A stretch of 64,000 nucleotides of DNA from Rhodobacteraceae bacterium UBA6197 (GCA_002422085.1 DISZ01000010.1:124001-188000), one strand, 5' to 3'. Shown: positions 45,964-55,276, counted from the stretch's first letter. Numbers and translations: made by a program. Notes: generated by a model not told the origin, from the letters alone.

Positions 45964-46890
45964 TCAGAGCCCGAGGCACCAGCGCATGACCGCCTTTTGC
46001 GCGTGCAGGCGGTTTTCGGCCTCATCGAAGATCACCGAATGGGGGCCGTCCATCACCGCGCTCGTGACTTCGTCGTTTCTGTGCGCCGGCAGGCAATGCA
46101 TGAACAAGGCGTCAGGCTTGGCTTTGGCCATCAGCGCCTCGTTGACCTGGTAGCCGCGCAACTGGTTGTGACGCCGTTCCTTGGCCGACTCGGGGTCGTG
46201 CATCGAAACCCAGGTATCGGTGACCACCAGATCCGCTCCGGCGACCGCGCGGGCGGGATCGCGCTCGATCGTCGCCTTGACGCCTCTGGCGCGGGCAAAC
46301 TCCAGCCATTCGCGTTCGGGGTCCAGCGTCTCGGGGCCGGTGAAGGTCAGATCAAAGCCGAATTGCCCTGCCGCATGCAAGAAGCTGGCGCAAACGTTGT
46401 TGCCATCGCCCGACCAGACCACCTTCTTGCCGCGGATCGGGCCGCGGTGTTCTTCGTAGGTCATGATATCGGCCATGATCTGGCAGGGGTGCGTGCGGTT
46501 CGTCAGCCCGTTGATGACCGGCACGGTCGCATGTTCCGCCATTTCCTGCAGGGTCGCTTCCTCAAAGGTGCGGATCATGATCAGATCCACATACCGCGAC
46601 AGCACGCGGGCGGTATCGGCGATGGTCTCACCGTGGCCCAGTTGCATTTCGCGCCCCGACAGCACCATCGTTTGCCCACCCATCTGCCGCACGCCGACGT
46701 CGAACGAGACGCGGGTCCGGGTCGAGGGTTTTTCAAAGATCAGCGCAACCATGCGGCCTGCCAGCGGCTGATCGGGGTCCGCAGTGCCCTTGGGCAGACC
46801 GGCGCGCGCATCCTTCATCTTGCGGGCCTGATCGATCATGGCGCGCAGGTCGGCGGGGGCAGTGGTATGAATATCAAGAAAATTCTTCAT
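45964..46890 (-). CDS. argF: ArgF, ornithine carbamoyltransferase
   Basis: A 308-residue enzyme. The carbamoyl-phosphate loop 'IFEKPSTRTRVSFDVG' (S-T-R-T), 'TNRTHPCQIMADIMTYEE' and the ornithine-binding C-terminal 'FMHCLPAHRNDEV' are visible. It forms citrulline in arginine synthesis. argD lies upstream in the same direction with a damaged GNAT gene between, so this is an argD-argF unit. No arginine-box operator is recognised. Confidence 0.97.
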   Translation of the reverse strand: MKNFLDIHTTAPADLRAMIDQARKMKDARAGLPKGTADPDQPLAGRMVALIFEKPSTRTRVSFDVGVRQMGGQTMVLSGREMQLGHGETIADTARVLSRYVDLIMIRTFEEATLQEMAEHATVPVINGLTNRTHPCQIMADIMTYEEHRGPIRGKKVVWSGDGNNVCASFLHAAGQFGFDLTFTGPETLDPEREWLEFARARGVKATIERDPARAVAGADLVVTDTWVSMHDPESAKERRHNQLRGYQVNEALMAKAKPDALFMHCLPAHRNDEVTSAVMDGPHSVIFDEAENRLHAQKAVMRWCLGL

Positions 46891-46961
46891 CTGTCAGGCT
46901 TTCGGTGAGGACGGAACGGGGGGCGGTCTGGCCTCACCCCTCCCGGGATATTGGGACCGGC

Positions 46962-47462
46962 TCAAGCGGTCAGGCAGGCGAAATGCATCTCCAGCACCGG
47001 GGCGCCGCGCGACTCGGTGCTGGTGCGGTCAGGGACAAGGCCCGCTCGTCGGAAGGCGCGCACGGCACGTTCGCTATCCGGCGCAGGGTCGGTCAGCACC
47101 GCTTTGGCGCCCAGGGCCACCGGCGCCAGGGCACGGGCGCGGATATAGCGCGCGACATGGCCCGGGCGAGGAACATCGGCAGTGCCGACAAACCTATCCA
47201 TCACGTCGCTGCCTTTGGCAAAGCATTCGAGCCGCGGCGCCGGGTCAAGACCGGCGAGGCCGTTCCGGGCTTGGGTGAAAGCCTGATCGCGCTGCTTTGC
47301 GAAGTGCAGCGCGACGGCGGGGTTTTCAAGATCGCGTCTGATCGGCGCAAGTTCCACCTCGGGCGCGCGCCAGCGCGTGCGAACGGGGGGCTGGGTCGGC
47401 CGACCCTGCATCTGCGGGTGGCAAGCCCGTGCCAGAGGCATGAAACCATGATCACACGGCAT
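46962..47462 (-). CDS. GNAT-family acetyltransferase, AAC(6')-like, possibly decaying
   Basis: A 166-residue frame whose layout follows GNAT proteins of the AAC(6')-Ib/RimJ-like class: 'VRTRWRAPEVELAPIRRDLE' early, 'MDRFVGTADVPRPGHVARYI' where the acetyl-CoA loop (Q/R-x-x-G-x-G/A) should be, and 'VLTDPAPDSERAVRAFRRAG' as the typical C-terminal motif. The tryptophans usual in 'W-L..V..WW' are replaced by Arg, and the pyrophosphate loop reads P-R-P-G-H-V rather than a clean G-x-G. The frame is open throughout but probably inactive, or strongly diverged. The start overlaps argD by 11 bp. Confidence 0.55.
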   Translation of the reverse strand: MPCDHGFMPLARACHPQMQGRPTQPPVRTRWRAPEVELAPIRRDLENPAVALHFAKQRDQAFTQARNGLAGLDPAPRLECFAKGSDVMDRFVGTADVPRPGHVARYIRARALAPVALGAKAVLTDPAPDSERAVRAFRRAGLVPDRTSTESRGAPVLEMHFACLTA

Positions 47463-48633
47463 TGCTGACCAACGCGGTCGCGGCCCGGTCCAGCCGGGCG
47501 ATGGCCTCGGCGATCTCGTCGTCCGAGATCGTCAGCGCGGGCAGAAGCCGCAGCACATTGTCGGCGGCGGGCACGGTCAACAGTTTCTCGGTATAGGCCG
47601 CGTTGACCACATCAATCGGGGCGGGCTTGCATTTCAGCCCCAGCATCAGGCCAGCGCCGCGCACGCTTTCAAAGACCTCCGGATGGGCCGCGACCAGACC
47701 CTCGAGCTTTTGACGCATGAGGGCGGCCTTGCGGCGCACTTCGGCCAGAAAGGCAGGGTCGGAGACGATTTCCATGACCCTTGCCCCGACGGCACAGGCC
47801 AGCGGATTGCCGCCATAGGTCGAGCCATGCGTTCCCACCGTCATTCCCGAAGCGGCGCGTTCATTGGCCAGAACCGCGCCCAGAGGAAAGCCGCCGCCGA
47901 TGCCTTTGGCGATCATCATGATGTCGGGCTCGATCCCGGCCCATTCATGTGCGAAAAGCCGGCCGGTGCGCCCCATCCCGCATTGGACCTCATCCAGGAT
48001 CAGCAGCGCGCCGGTTTCATCGCAAAGGTCGCGCAATCCCTTGAGGCATTGGTCGGGCAGCGCGCGGATGCCGCCCTCACCTTGCACCGTCTCGATCCAG
48101 ACCGCAGCGGTGCGATGTGTCACCGCAGCGCGCAGGGCGTCATGGTCGCCCCATTTGAGATGGGTGAAGCCGGGCAGCAGCGGGCCAAAACCCTTGGTCA
48201 TCTTCTCTGATCCGGCGGCGGCGATGGCCGCCGCCGAGCGGCCGTGGAAAGCGCCTTCGAAGGTTATGATTTCGATACGCTCCGCGTCGCCCTGATCATA
48301 CCAGTATTTGCGGGCCATCTTGACCGCCAGTTCCGCCGCCTCGGTGCCCGAGTTGGTGAAAAAGACGGTTTCGGCGAAAGTATGTTCAACCAGCAGATCG
48401 GCCAGCTTTTGCTGCTCGGCAATCTGATAGAGGTTCGAGACATGCCAAAGCTTGCCCGCCTGTTCGGTCAGCGCCGCGACCAGTTCGGGGTTGGCATGGC
48501 CGAGCACGTTGACCGCGATGCCTGCGCCGAGATCAAGGTAACGGGTGCCGTCCTCGGTCTCGAGCCAGGAGCCGGAGCCCCGGGAAAAGGTCAATGGCGC
48601 GCGGTTATAGGTGGGCAGGACGGAAGCGATCAT
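47452..48633 (-). CDS. argD: ArgD, acetylornithine aminotransferase
   Basis: A 393-residue class III PLP aminotransferase. 'FFTNSGTEAAELAVKMARKY' is the family's phosphate-binding start, 'LLILDEVQCGMGRTGRLFAH' holds the Asp that contacts PLP, and the Schiff-base lysine is in 'MMIAKGIGGGFPLGAV'. It transaminates N-acetylornithine in arginine synthesis (or succinyl-diaminopimelate). ATG 48633 has GGAGTCCCGCG upstream; ATG 48669 is less likely. The next gene downstream is the GNAT frame and then argF. Confidence 0.96.
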   Translation of the reverse strand: MIASVLPTYNRAPLTFSRGSGSWLETEDGTRYLDLGAGIAVNVLGHANPELVAALTEQAGKLWHVSNLYQIAEQQKLADLLVEHTFAETVFFTNSGTEAAELAVKMARKYWYDQGDAERIEIITFEGAFHGRSAAAIAAAGSEKMTKGFGPLLPGFTHLKWGDHDALRAAVTHRTAAVWIETVQGEGGIRALPDQCLKGLRDLCDETGALLILDEVQCGMGRTGRLFAHEWAGIEPDIMMIAKGIGGGFPLGAVLANERAASGMTVGTHGSTYGGNPLACAVGARVMEIVSDPAFLAEVRRKAALMRQKLEGLVAAHPEVFESVRGAGLMLGLKCKPAPIDVVNAAYTEKLLTVPAADNVLRLLPALTISDDEIAEAIARLDRAATALVSNAV

Positions 48634-49068
48634 CGCGGGACTCCGGCAAGGGAAGGTCAATGGGTGCAACAGGCCCGGTGGGCTGTCAACGATTTGCGGC
48701 GGGATTTGGCAGGAATGTGGCGATTGGCCACGAGATCAGGGCGTCAGGCGCGCAGGGCGCGACGTCGGGGGCGGGCAAAATGGGCGGCCTTGGTGATCAT
48801 CGGCGATGACGTGGCGCAGCCGGGGCGGGTTTGTAAAGGGGGGGGTGCGCGTGGTCGCGTGACGCCGTGGTGTGGCAGGCCCAACGGTGCCGCTGGCTTG
48901 TTGCGCGCGATTGAGTATTTGGACCAAAAAGAAGCCTGTCGGGTTACGGCGCGGCGCCCCAAGGCCGGGGCGGGCCGACGCAAAGAGCGGCCTGCGCGGG
49001 CGCTGTTCTTGGGGCTCTTGGCCTTGCGGCCCCGACGGGCACAGGGGCAGATCAGGGACTGGGACGGA
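48634..49068. other. 435-bp intergenic region with one dispersed element
   Basis: No gene is supported between argD and the ABC-2 permease. A copy of the dispersed repeat lies at 48913-48934 on the plus strand, and there are G-runs at 48838-48846 and G+C-rich imperfect hairpins near 48960-49035. Nothing else is evident. Confidence 0.65.
48913..48934 (+). repeat. Dispersed element, GAGTATTT class, single copy
   Basis: It is identical over 22 bp to the copy at 9753-9774 (GAGTATTTGGACC... ending AAAAAGAAG). The orientation is opposite to the permease transcript. Confidence 0.8.
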
Positions 49069-49893
49069 TCAGGGCTTCATTCTTGTGCCGCTGTCGAACA
49101 GCCTCCAGCAGCTGATCAGCACCAGCGCCGTGACCCCGGAGCAGACAACCAATCCTTGCCATGGCGAGGCGTCGGAAGCGCCGGCAAATCCGTAGCGCGC
49201 GCCGTCGATCAGGTAGAAGATGGGGTTCCAGTGGGTCGCGGCGCGAAACGGGGATGACAGCACCTCGACCGAGTAGAAGGTGCCGGACAGGAACGACAAG
49301 GGGGTGATGACGAAATTGGTGATGGTCGCCATCTGGTCGAATTTGTTGGCCCAGATCCCGGCCAGGATACCAAGCCCGCCCATCATCACGGCGCCCATTA
49401 CCACAAACCCCAGCGCCCAGAGCGGATGCGCCGGCAGAGTACCCAGCACCAGCGTCATGGCGGCGCCAATCAGAACGGCGACCATCAGCGCCCTTGCAAC
49501 CGACCCCGCAAGATAGCCCGCGACCAGTTCGCCCGCCGACAGCGGCGGCATCAGCGTATCCACGATATTGCCCTGCACCTTGGCAATGACGATCGAGGAC
49601 GAGGTATTGGCAAAGGCGTTCTGGATGACCGACATCATCAGGATGCCGGGCGCGAGGAATGCCAGATACGGCAGGCCCATTATATCGGCGCGCCCGCCGC
49701 TTTGCGCTCCGGGGCCGAATGCCAGCGCAAAGACAGTCAGAAACAGTCCTGCCATCATCAGCGGTGCCAGCACGGTTTGTTGCCACACCGCCATGAACCG
49801 ACGTGTTTCGCGCAAGCCCAGCATTCCCAACCCGAGCCAATTCACCCGGCCAAAGCGCCGCACACCCATCTGTCGTGGCGTTGAGTCGCGCAT
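49069..49893 (-). CDS. ABC-2 type transporter permease, orphan
   Basis: A 274-residue permease with six predicted membrane segments. The ABC-2 signature region appears as 'FVITPLSFLSGTFYSVEVL' followed by 'WNPIFYLIDGARYGF'. Such proteins export polysaccharides, lipids or drugs together with a separate ATP-binding subunit. No ATPase gene lies next to it, so its partner must be encoded elsewhere. GGAAGGGGCG precedes the ATG. It is divergent from gcrA with 139 bp between. Confidence 0.9.
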   Translation of the reverse strand: MRDSTPRQMGVRRFGRVNWLGLGMLGLRETRRFMAVWQQTVLAPLMMAGLFLTVFALAFGPGAQSGGRADIMGLPYLAFLAPGILMMSVIQNAFANTSSSIVIAKVQGNIVDTLMPPLSAGELVAGYLAGSVARALMVAVLIGAAMTLVLGTLPAHPLWALGFVVMGAVMMGGLGILAGIWANKFDQMATITNFVITPLSFLSGTFYSVEVLSSPFRAATHWNPIFYLIDGARYGFAGASDASPWQGLVVCSGVTALVLISCWRLFDSGTRMKP

Positions 49894-50032
49894 TTTCGCC
49901 CCTTCCGTATGGCTTGGCCTTGATTTCGGCCCTGCGCGCTTGTATCTCAGCCCGTCCCGAATAGAATAGGGGGCAAGCGAAATTACCCCTCACCCCGGCA
50001 TCTGATCCGGGGCGATATGCGGAAAGGCTATC

Positions 50033-50632
50033 ATGTCCTGGACTGATGAGCGTGTCGAGACGTTGAAAAAGATGTGGGCGGAAGGCCAGTCGGCCAGCCA
50101 GATCGCCAAGGAATTGGGCGGCGTCACCCGCAATGCGGTAATTGGCAAGGTGCATCGCCTTGGCCTGTCAAACCGCGTTGGCGGCCCGGCGGAACCGGCG
50201 GCGGCAGCGCCAAAGGCGGCGCGTGTGCCGCCCGAGGCGTCGCAAGGCGAACCCCCCGAGGCGCGTCGCGCGGCCCCCAAGGCCGACCCCAAGCCGGCCC
50301 CGCAAGCCGCGCGCCCCGAGCCCGCGCCGACCCCCGTCGTGGTGCCGATGCGCAAGCAGATCATTCCGGCGGGACAACCGCTGCCACCGCAGCCGTCGGC
50401 CAATGAGATCAGCCCCGAGGCGCTGGCTTCGGTGCGCGAGGTCGAAAAGAAGGCCAAGAAGATCACCTTGATGGAACTGACCGAACGCACCTGCAAATGG
50501 CCGATCGGCGACCCGGCAACCGAGCACTTCTGGTTTTGCGGCTTGCCGAGCCAACCGGGCAAGCCCTATTGCGAGGCGCATGTCAGCGTGGCCTTTCAGC
50601 CGATGAGTGCGCGCCGCGATCGTCGGCGCTGA
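50033..50632 (+). CDS. gcrA: GcrA, cell cycle regulator
   Basis: A 199-residue protein. The N-terminal DNA-binding domain 'WTDERVETLKKMWAEGQSAS' plus 'GGVTRNAVIGKVHRLGLSNR' (about 1-48) is diagnostic of GcrA, which recognises GANTC-containing promoters methylated by CcrM and binds sigma-70. A long Ala/Pro/Arg linker (about 50-130) leads to the conserved C-terminal domain 'TCKWPIGDPATEHFWFCG', the sigma-70-binding part. Restricted to alphaproteobacteria, it is strong support for that class. GGAAAGG precedes the ATG. Confidence 0.97.
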   Translation: MSWTDERVETLKKMWAEGQSASQIAKELGGVTRNAVIGKVHRLGLSNRVGGPAEPAAAAPKAARVPPEASQGEPPEARRAAPKADPKPAPQAARPEPAPTPVVVPMRKQIIPAGQPLPPQPSANEISPEALASVREVEKKAKKITLMELTERTCKWPIGDPATEHFWFCGLPSQPGKPYCEAHVSVAFQPMSARRDRRR

Positions 50633-50660
50633 CCCGGATTTGTCAGGACCGGCCCGGGCA

Positions 50661-50714
50661 CCGGGGGTTTTGCACCCCCGGAACCCCCGCAGGATATTTG
50701 CGCGAAGGCGAAAG
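50661..50714 (+). repeat. G+C hairpin plus GGATATTT-class dispersed element after gcrA
   Basis: CCGGGGG (50661-50667) and CCCCCGG (50675-50681) form a perfect 7-bp stem 28 bp after the gcrA stop; the element core AGGATATTTGCGCGAAGG begins at 50691. No T-run follows the stem, so termination is uncertain. Confidence 0.7.
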
Positions 50715-50756
50715 CAGGGCCGGATTGCGCCCGGTTTTACATTCATGAGGCCCGTG

Positions 50757-52139
50757 ATGAGCCAGAATCCTCCGTCTTTGCGCCCTGATCTGGCGCCCAA
50801 ACCGCTGTTCGACACGGCCCGCCGCGAGGGGCAGCCGACGATTGGCATGGTCAGTCTGGGTTGCCCCAAGGCGCTGGTGGATTCAGAGCGGATCCTGACG
50901 AGGTTGCGCGCCGAGGGGTATGCAATCAGCCCCGATTATGCCGGCGCAGATGCGGTGATCGTGAACACTTGCGGGTTTCTGGACAGCGCCAAGGCCGAAA
51001 GCCTTGAGGCCATTGGCGAGGCTTTGGCCGAAAATGGCCGGGTGATCGTGACCGGCTGTCTGGGCGCCGAGCCGGACTATATCACCGGGGCTCACCCCTC
51101 GGTTCTGGCGGTGACGGGGCCGCATCAATACGAGCAGGTTCTGGATGCGGTGCATGGGGCGGTGCCGCCCTCGCCCGACCCGTTCATCGACCTCTTGCCC
51201 GCGACCGGGGTCAGCCTGACGCCACGGCACTACAGCTATGTGAAGATCTCGGAAGGCTGCAACCACGCGTGCAAGTTCTGCATCATTCCCGACATGCGTG
51301 GCCGTCTGGTCAGCCGGCCCGCCCATGCGGTGCTGCGCGAGGCCGAAAAGCTGGTCGAGGCGGGGGTGCGCGAACTGCTGGTGATTTCGCAAGACACCAG
51401 CGCCTATGGGTTGGACCGCAAGCATGACCTCAAACCCTGGAAGGGCGGCGAGGTGCGCAGCCACATCACCGATCTGGCGCGCGAGATGGGCCGCTTTGGC
51501 GCCTGGGTGCGGCTGCATTACGTCTACCCCTACCCGCATGTGCGCGAGCTGATCCCGCTGATGGCCGAGGGGCTGGTGCTGCCCTATCTGGACATACCGT
51601 TCCAGCACGCCCACCCCGATACGCTGAAGCGTATGGCCCGGCCCGCCGCCGCCGCCAAGACCCTGGACGAGATCGCCGCCTGGCGGGCTGAATGCCCCGA
51701 GATCACGCTGCGTTCGACCTTTATCGTCGGCTACCCCGGCGAGACCGAAGCCGAGTTCCAGACCCTTCTGGACTGGCTGGAGGAGGCGCAGTTGGACCGC
51801 GTCGGCTGTTTTCAGTATGAAAACGTCGCCGGCGCGCGCAGCAATGCCTTGCCCGACCATGTGCCTGAAGACGTCAAGCAGGACCGCTGGGACCGTTTCA
51901 TGGCGCGCGCTCAGGCGATTTCCGAGGCCAAGCTGGCGGCCAAGGTCGGGCAGTCGATGCAGGTCATCGTCGACACGGTCGATGACGAAGGCGCCACCTG
52001 CCGCACCAAGGCCGATGCCCCCGAAATTGACGGCAACCTGTTCATCGACGACGGTTTTGAGGCGCTGAAACCGGGCGATATTGTCACCGTGACGGTAGAA
52101 GAGGCAGGCGAATACGACCTCTGGGGGCGGCTGGACTGA
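50757..52139 (+). CDS. rimO: RimO, ribosomal protein S12 methylthiotransferase
   Basis: A 460-residue radical SAM methylthiotransferase. The N-terminal UPF0004 domain has its three cysteines in 'VSLGCPKALVDSERIL', 'VNTCGFLDSAKAESL' and 'VTGCLGAEPDY'; the radical SAM CxxxCxxC is in 'SEGCNHACKFCIIPDMRG'; a TRAM domain ends the protein. It methylthiolates Asp88 of S12. ATG 50757 is preferred because GAGG precedes it by 7 bp; ATG 50745 would add four residues. It is separate from gcrA by 124 bp. Confidence 0.97.
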   Translation: MSQNPPSLRPDLAPKPLFDTARREGQPTIGMVSLGCPKALVDSERILTRLRAEGYAISPDYAGADAVIVNTCGFLDSAKAESLEAIGEALAENGRVIVTGCLGAEPDYITGAHPSVLAVTGPHQYEQVLDAVHGAVPPSPDPFIDLLPATGVSLTPRHYSYVKISEGCNHACKFCIIPDMRGRLVSRPAHAVLREAEKLVEAGVRELLVISQDTSAYGLDRKHDLKPWKGGEVRSHITDLAREMGRFGAWVRLHYVYPYPHVRELIPLMAEGLVLPYLDIPFQHAHPDTLKRMARPAAAAKTLDEIAAWRAECPEITLRSTFIVGYPGETEAEFQTLLDWLEEAQLDRVGCFQYENVAGARSNALPDHVPEDVKQDRWDRFMARAQAISEAKLAAKVGQSMQVIVDTVDDEGATCRTKADAPEIDGNLFIDDGFEALKPGDIVTVTVEEAGEYDLWGRLD

Positions 52140-52266
52140 CCGGCGGCCATGGGCGAAACCTTGCCAATTTGCCGGGTTTGCCACCAAATCGGCTACTTTT
52201 TGTCTGATCCTTGCCGCCTCGGGCGCCTATAGGGGTGTAGCCAACGGAAACAAGCAGGTCACGCAG

Positions 52267-52749
52267 ATGAGTATCACGCGCAACACGGGTATGGTTCTGG
52301 CGATGCTATGCGGCATGGCCGCCGCCCCCGCCTTTGCGGTCAGTTGCGGCGGCGCTTCCTCCGAGGTCAGCGCGCCGATGATGCAGATGGTCAATGCCGA
52401 ACGTCGGCGGGCCGGGTTGCCGCCCTTGGCGCTTGACGCAAAGCTGACGCGCGCCGCGCAGGGACATGCCTGCGACATGGCCAAGCGCGGCTTCTTTTCG
52501 CATACCAACCCGAATGGGTCCACGCCGAAGGTTCGGGTGAAGAAGGCGGGCTACAGGACCTGCCTGACGGCCGAAAACATCAGCTTTGGCTGGCGCTCGG
52601 TCGATCAGGTGATGAATGACCTGATGCACAGCCCCAAGCACCGCGCCAATATCTTGCGGCGGGGGGTCAACGAAATCGGCATCGGCTATGTGCCGCGCAT
52701 CAACGGGCAAGGCCCGTGGTATGTGCAGGTCTTTGCGCACCCCTGCTAA
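52267..52749 (+). CDS. Secreted CAP/SCP-domain protein
   Basis: A 160-residue protein with a Sec signal peptide (1-24, cleaved after A-F-A) and a CAP (SCP/PR1) domain. 'VNAERRRAGLPPLALDAKL' is the first helix, 'GFFSHTNPNGSTPKVRVKKA' the signature H-x-x-P-x-G, and 'LMHSPKHRANILRRGVNEIG' the second His-containing motif. Cysteines at about 27, 66 and the C-terminal HPC suggest disulphides. The biochemical role of bacterial CAP proteins is mostly unknown. The 127 bp upstream are the likely promoter. Confidence 0.92.
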   Translation: MSITRNTGMVLAMLCGMAAAPAFAVSCGGASSEVSAPMMQMVNAERRRAGLPPLALDAKLTRAAQGHACDMAKRGFFSHTNPNGSTPKVRVKKAGYRTCLTAENISFGWRSVDQVMNDLMHSPKHRANILRRGVNEIGIGYVPRINGQGPWYVQVFAHPC

Positions 52750-52873
52750 GTCGCACCGCGTTTCGGGCATGACGCCGGGGCGGGCGAAGCGGGTGTTTCG
52801 GCCCCCCTTCCCCTTGGCAGGCATCTGCACTAGACAGGCCGGGTTCAAACCCCCTAACGGCACGAGGTTCTCA

Positions 52874-54529
52874 ATGGCGTCCTATCAGTATGTCTATCAC
52901 ATGGATGGCGTCTCCAAGACTTATCCGGGGGGCAAGAAGTGCTTTGAGAACGTCCGCCTGAACTTTTTGCCCGGGGTGAAGATCGGGGTCGTCGGGGTCA
53001 ACGGTTCGGGTAAATCGACGTTGCTGCGGATCATGGCCGGGATGGACAAGGATTTTCAGGGCGAGGCCTGGGCCGCCAAGGGTGCCAAGGTCGGCTACCT
53101 GCCGCAAGAACCGGTGCTGGACCCCAAGCTGGATGTGCGCGGCAACGTGATGCTGGGTGTCGCCGAAAAGCAGGCCATTCTGGACCGCTACAACGAACTG
53201 GCGATGAACTATTCCGACGAGACGGCCGATGAAATGGCCGCGCTTCAAGACACGATCGACGCGAAGAACCTGTGGGATCTGGACAGTCAGGTCGATGTCG
53301 CGATGGAGGCCCTGCGCTGCCCGCCCGATGATGCCGATGTCGAAACCCTGTCGGGCGGCGAACGGCGCCGGGTGGCGCTGTGCAAGCTGTTGCTGGAAGC
53401 GCCGGAAATGCTGCTGCTGGACGAACCGACCAACCACCTCGACGCGGAATCCATCGCTTGGCTGCAACTGCACCTGATCGCCTATGAGGGCACGATCCTG
53501 ATCGTCACCCACGACCGCTATTTCCTGGATGAAATCACCAGCTGGATTCTGGAACTGGACCGGGGTCGCGGCATTCCCTACGAGGGCAACTATTCGGCCT
53601 GGCTGGAACAAAAGGCCAAGCGGATGCTGCAAGAAGCGCGCGAGGACAAGGCCAAGCAGAAGGTTCTGCAAAAAGAGCTGGAATGGATCCGCGCCGGGGT
53701 CAAGGCACGTCAGGCCAAGCAAAAGGCCCGGATCAACAAATACAACGAAATGGCCGACAAATCCGTGCGCGAACGCGTCTCGACCGCGCAGATCATCATC
53801 CCCAACGGCGAACGTCTGGGCGGCAAGGTGATCGAGGTCGAGGGCCTCAAGAAACACATGGGCGACAAGCTGTTGATCGAGAACCTGTCGTTTTCGATCC
53901 CACCCGGCGGGATCGTCGGCGTGATCGGCCCGAACGGCGCCGGTAAATCGACGCTGTTCAAGATGATTACCGGCGAAGAAAAGCCCGACGAGGGCACGGT
54001 GACCATCGGCGACACGGTGCAGATGTCTTACGTTGACCAGTCGCGCGATGCGCTGGACCCGAACAAGACCGTCTGGGAAGAGGTCTCGGACGGGCTCGAG
54101 GTGATCCATCTGGGTGACTTCGAGATGAACAGCCGCGCCTATTGCGGGGCCTTCAACTTCAAGGGCGGCGATCAACAGAAAAAGGTCGGGCTGCTGTCGG
54201 GCGGCGAACGCAACCGCGTGCATCTGGCGAAACTCCTGCGCTCGAACGGCAACGTGCTGCTGCTGGACGAACCGACCAACGACCTTGACGTAGAAACCCT
54301 GCAAGCGCTGGAAGCGGCGATTGACGATTTCGCCGGTTGCGCGGTCATCATCAGCCACGACCGCTTCTTCCTTGACCGGCTGTGCACGCATATTCTGGCC
54401 TTCGAGGGCGACGCGCATGTCGAATGGTTCGAGGGCAACTTCGAGGCCTATGAAGAAGACAAGATCCGCCGTCTTGGGCCCGACAGCGTCGAACCGAAGC
54501 GGGTGAAATACAAGAAATTCAGCCGCTGA
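52874..54529 (+). CDS. ettA: EttA, ABC-F translational throttle ATPase
   Basis: A 551-residue ABC-F protein with two nucleotide-binding domains and no membrane segment. The first has Walker A 'GVNGSGKSTLL' (41-51), signature 'LSGGERRRVALCKLLL' and 'LDEPTNHLD'; the second has 'GPNGAGKSTLFK', 'LSGGERNRVHLAKLL' and 'LDEPTNDLD'. The linker with 'YSAWLEQKAKRMLQEAREDK' is the tRNA-interacting arm region. EttA binds the ribosomal E site and gates the first peptide bond according to ATP/ADP. GAGG lies upstream of the ATG. Confidence 0.96.
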   Translation: MASYQYVYHMDGVSKTYPGGKKCFENVRLNFLPGVKIGVVGVNGSGKSTLLRIMAGMDKDFQGEAWAAKGAKVGYLPQEPVLDPKLDVRGNVMLGVAEKQAILDRYNELAMNYSDETADEMAALQDTIDAKNLWDLDSQVDVAMEALRCPPDDADVETLSGGERRRVALCKLLLEAPEMLLLDEPTNHLDAESIAWLQLHLIAYEGTILIVTHDRYFLDEITSWILELDRGRGIPYEGNYSAWLEQKAKRMLQEAREDKAKQKVLQKELEWIRAGVKARQAKQKARINKYNEMADKSVRERVSTAQIIIPNGERLGGKVIEVEGLKKHMGDKLLIENLSFSIPPGGIVGVIGPNGAGKSTLFKMITGEEKPDEGTVTIGDTVQMSYVDQSRDALDPNKTVWEEVSDGLEVIHLGDFEMNSRAYCGAFNFKGGDQQKKVGLLSGGERNRVHLAKLLRSNGNVLLLDEPTNDLDVETLQALEAAIDDFAGCAVIISHDRFFLDRLCTHILAFEGDAHVEWFEGNFEAYEEDKIRRLGPDSVEPKRVKYKKFSR

Positions 54530-54742
54530 CGCCGGCACCCCCCCGCTTGCTGGCCTGACCGGCAGAATTGAAATGCGGGGGCCGGGGAGAGGGCCGTTTG
54601 CCAAGGGGCGGTTGACGGATCGGCGCACCGCCTCTGATGCCGCCAAGCGGTGACAGGGGGGCCGCGCGGACACCTTGATCCTTAGGCCACCGATCCAACG
54701 GCGGCCCCAAGGATTTGCCCGTCACGCCCGTGGCTTGGCGGG

Positions 54743-55276
54743 TTATTTCTTCTTCACGAACTCGGTCAGAATGACGATCCGCTGGCCCTCGACCCGGCCC
54801 TCGATATGGGCGGCGTTGTCCGCGACAAGGCTGATGCCGCGCACGGCGGTGCCGCGTTTTGCGGTAAAGCCCGCGCCCTTGACCGGCAGATCCTTGATCA
54901 GCACCACGGTATCGCCCGCGGCCAGCAGCGCGCCATTGCTGTCACGGTGCTCGATAGCGGCAAGGGGGGCGCCCGACTCGGCCCAGGATTGGGTGGCGGC
55001 ATCCAGCGTCATGTTTTCACGCGCCTCTTGCGCCCAGGCCGCGTCAATCCCGCCCAGTTTGCGCCAGACGGCAACCTGCACGGCGGGGATGCCGGACCAG
55101 GCCGCGCCTTCAAGGCAGCGCCAATGCGCCTCGGGGGCGGCGTCGTCGGTGCAGGTCGCGCACAGCAGAACCGCCGCGTCGCCGGGCGGCACGTCCACCG
55201 GGGTCAGACCGGCGCTGTCGCCGCAAAATTCGCATACGCCGCCCGAGCGGGCGATCAGATCATCAAGAAGCGACAT
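54743..55276 (-). CDS. PhnA/YjdM family zinc-ribbon protein
   Basis: A 177-residue protein. The N-terminal part contains the paired cysteines 'GGVCEFCGDSAGL' and 'LLCATCTDD', a zinc ribbon. The C-terminal half holds the PhnA domain 'LLAAGDTVVLIKDLPVKGAG' followed by 'KRGTAVRGISLVAD', characteristic of YjdM/PhnA, whose historical name links it to phosphonates although the activity is not established for most members. GGAGGCCCC precedes the ATG. It is a separate unit from the acyl-CoA synthetase. Confidence 0.88.
   Translation of the reverse strand: MSLLDDLIARSGGVCEFCGDSAGLTPVDVPPGDAAVLLCATCTDDAAPEAHWRCLEGAAWSGIPAVQVAVWRKLGGIDAAWAQEARENMTLDAATQSWAESGAPLAAIEHRDSNGALLAAGDTVVLIKDLPVKGAGFTAKRGTAVRGISLVADNAAHIEGRVEGQRIVILTEFVKKK

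Noticed and set aside
45465..46025. 186-codon open frame on the minus strand overlapping the argF 3' end
   Set aside because: It overlaps argF coding sequence and the repeat copy, and shows no family signature.
52840..52862. T-arm-like string GGGTTCAAACCCCC before ettA
   Set aside because: No acceptor stem, D arm or anticodon arm can be built around it, so it is not a tRNA.
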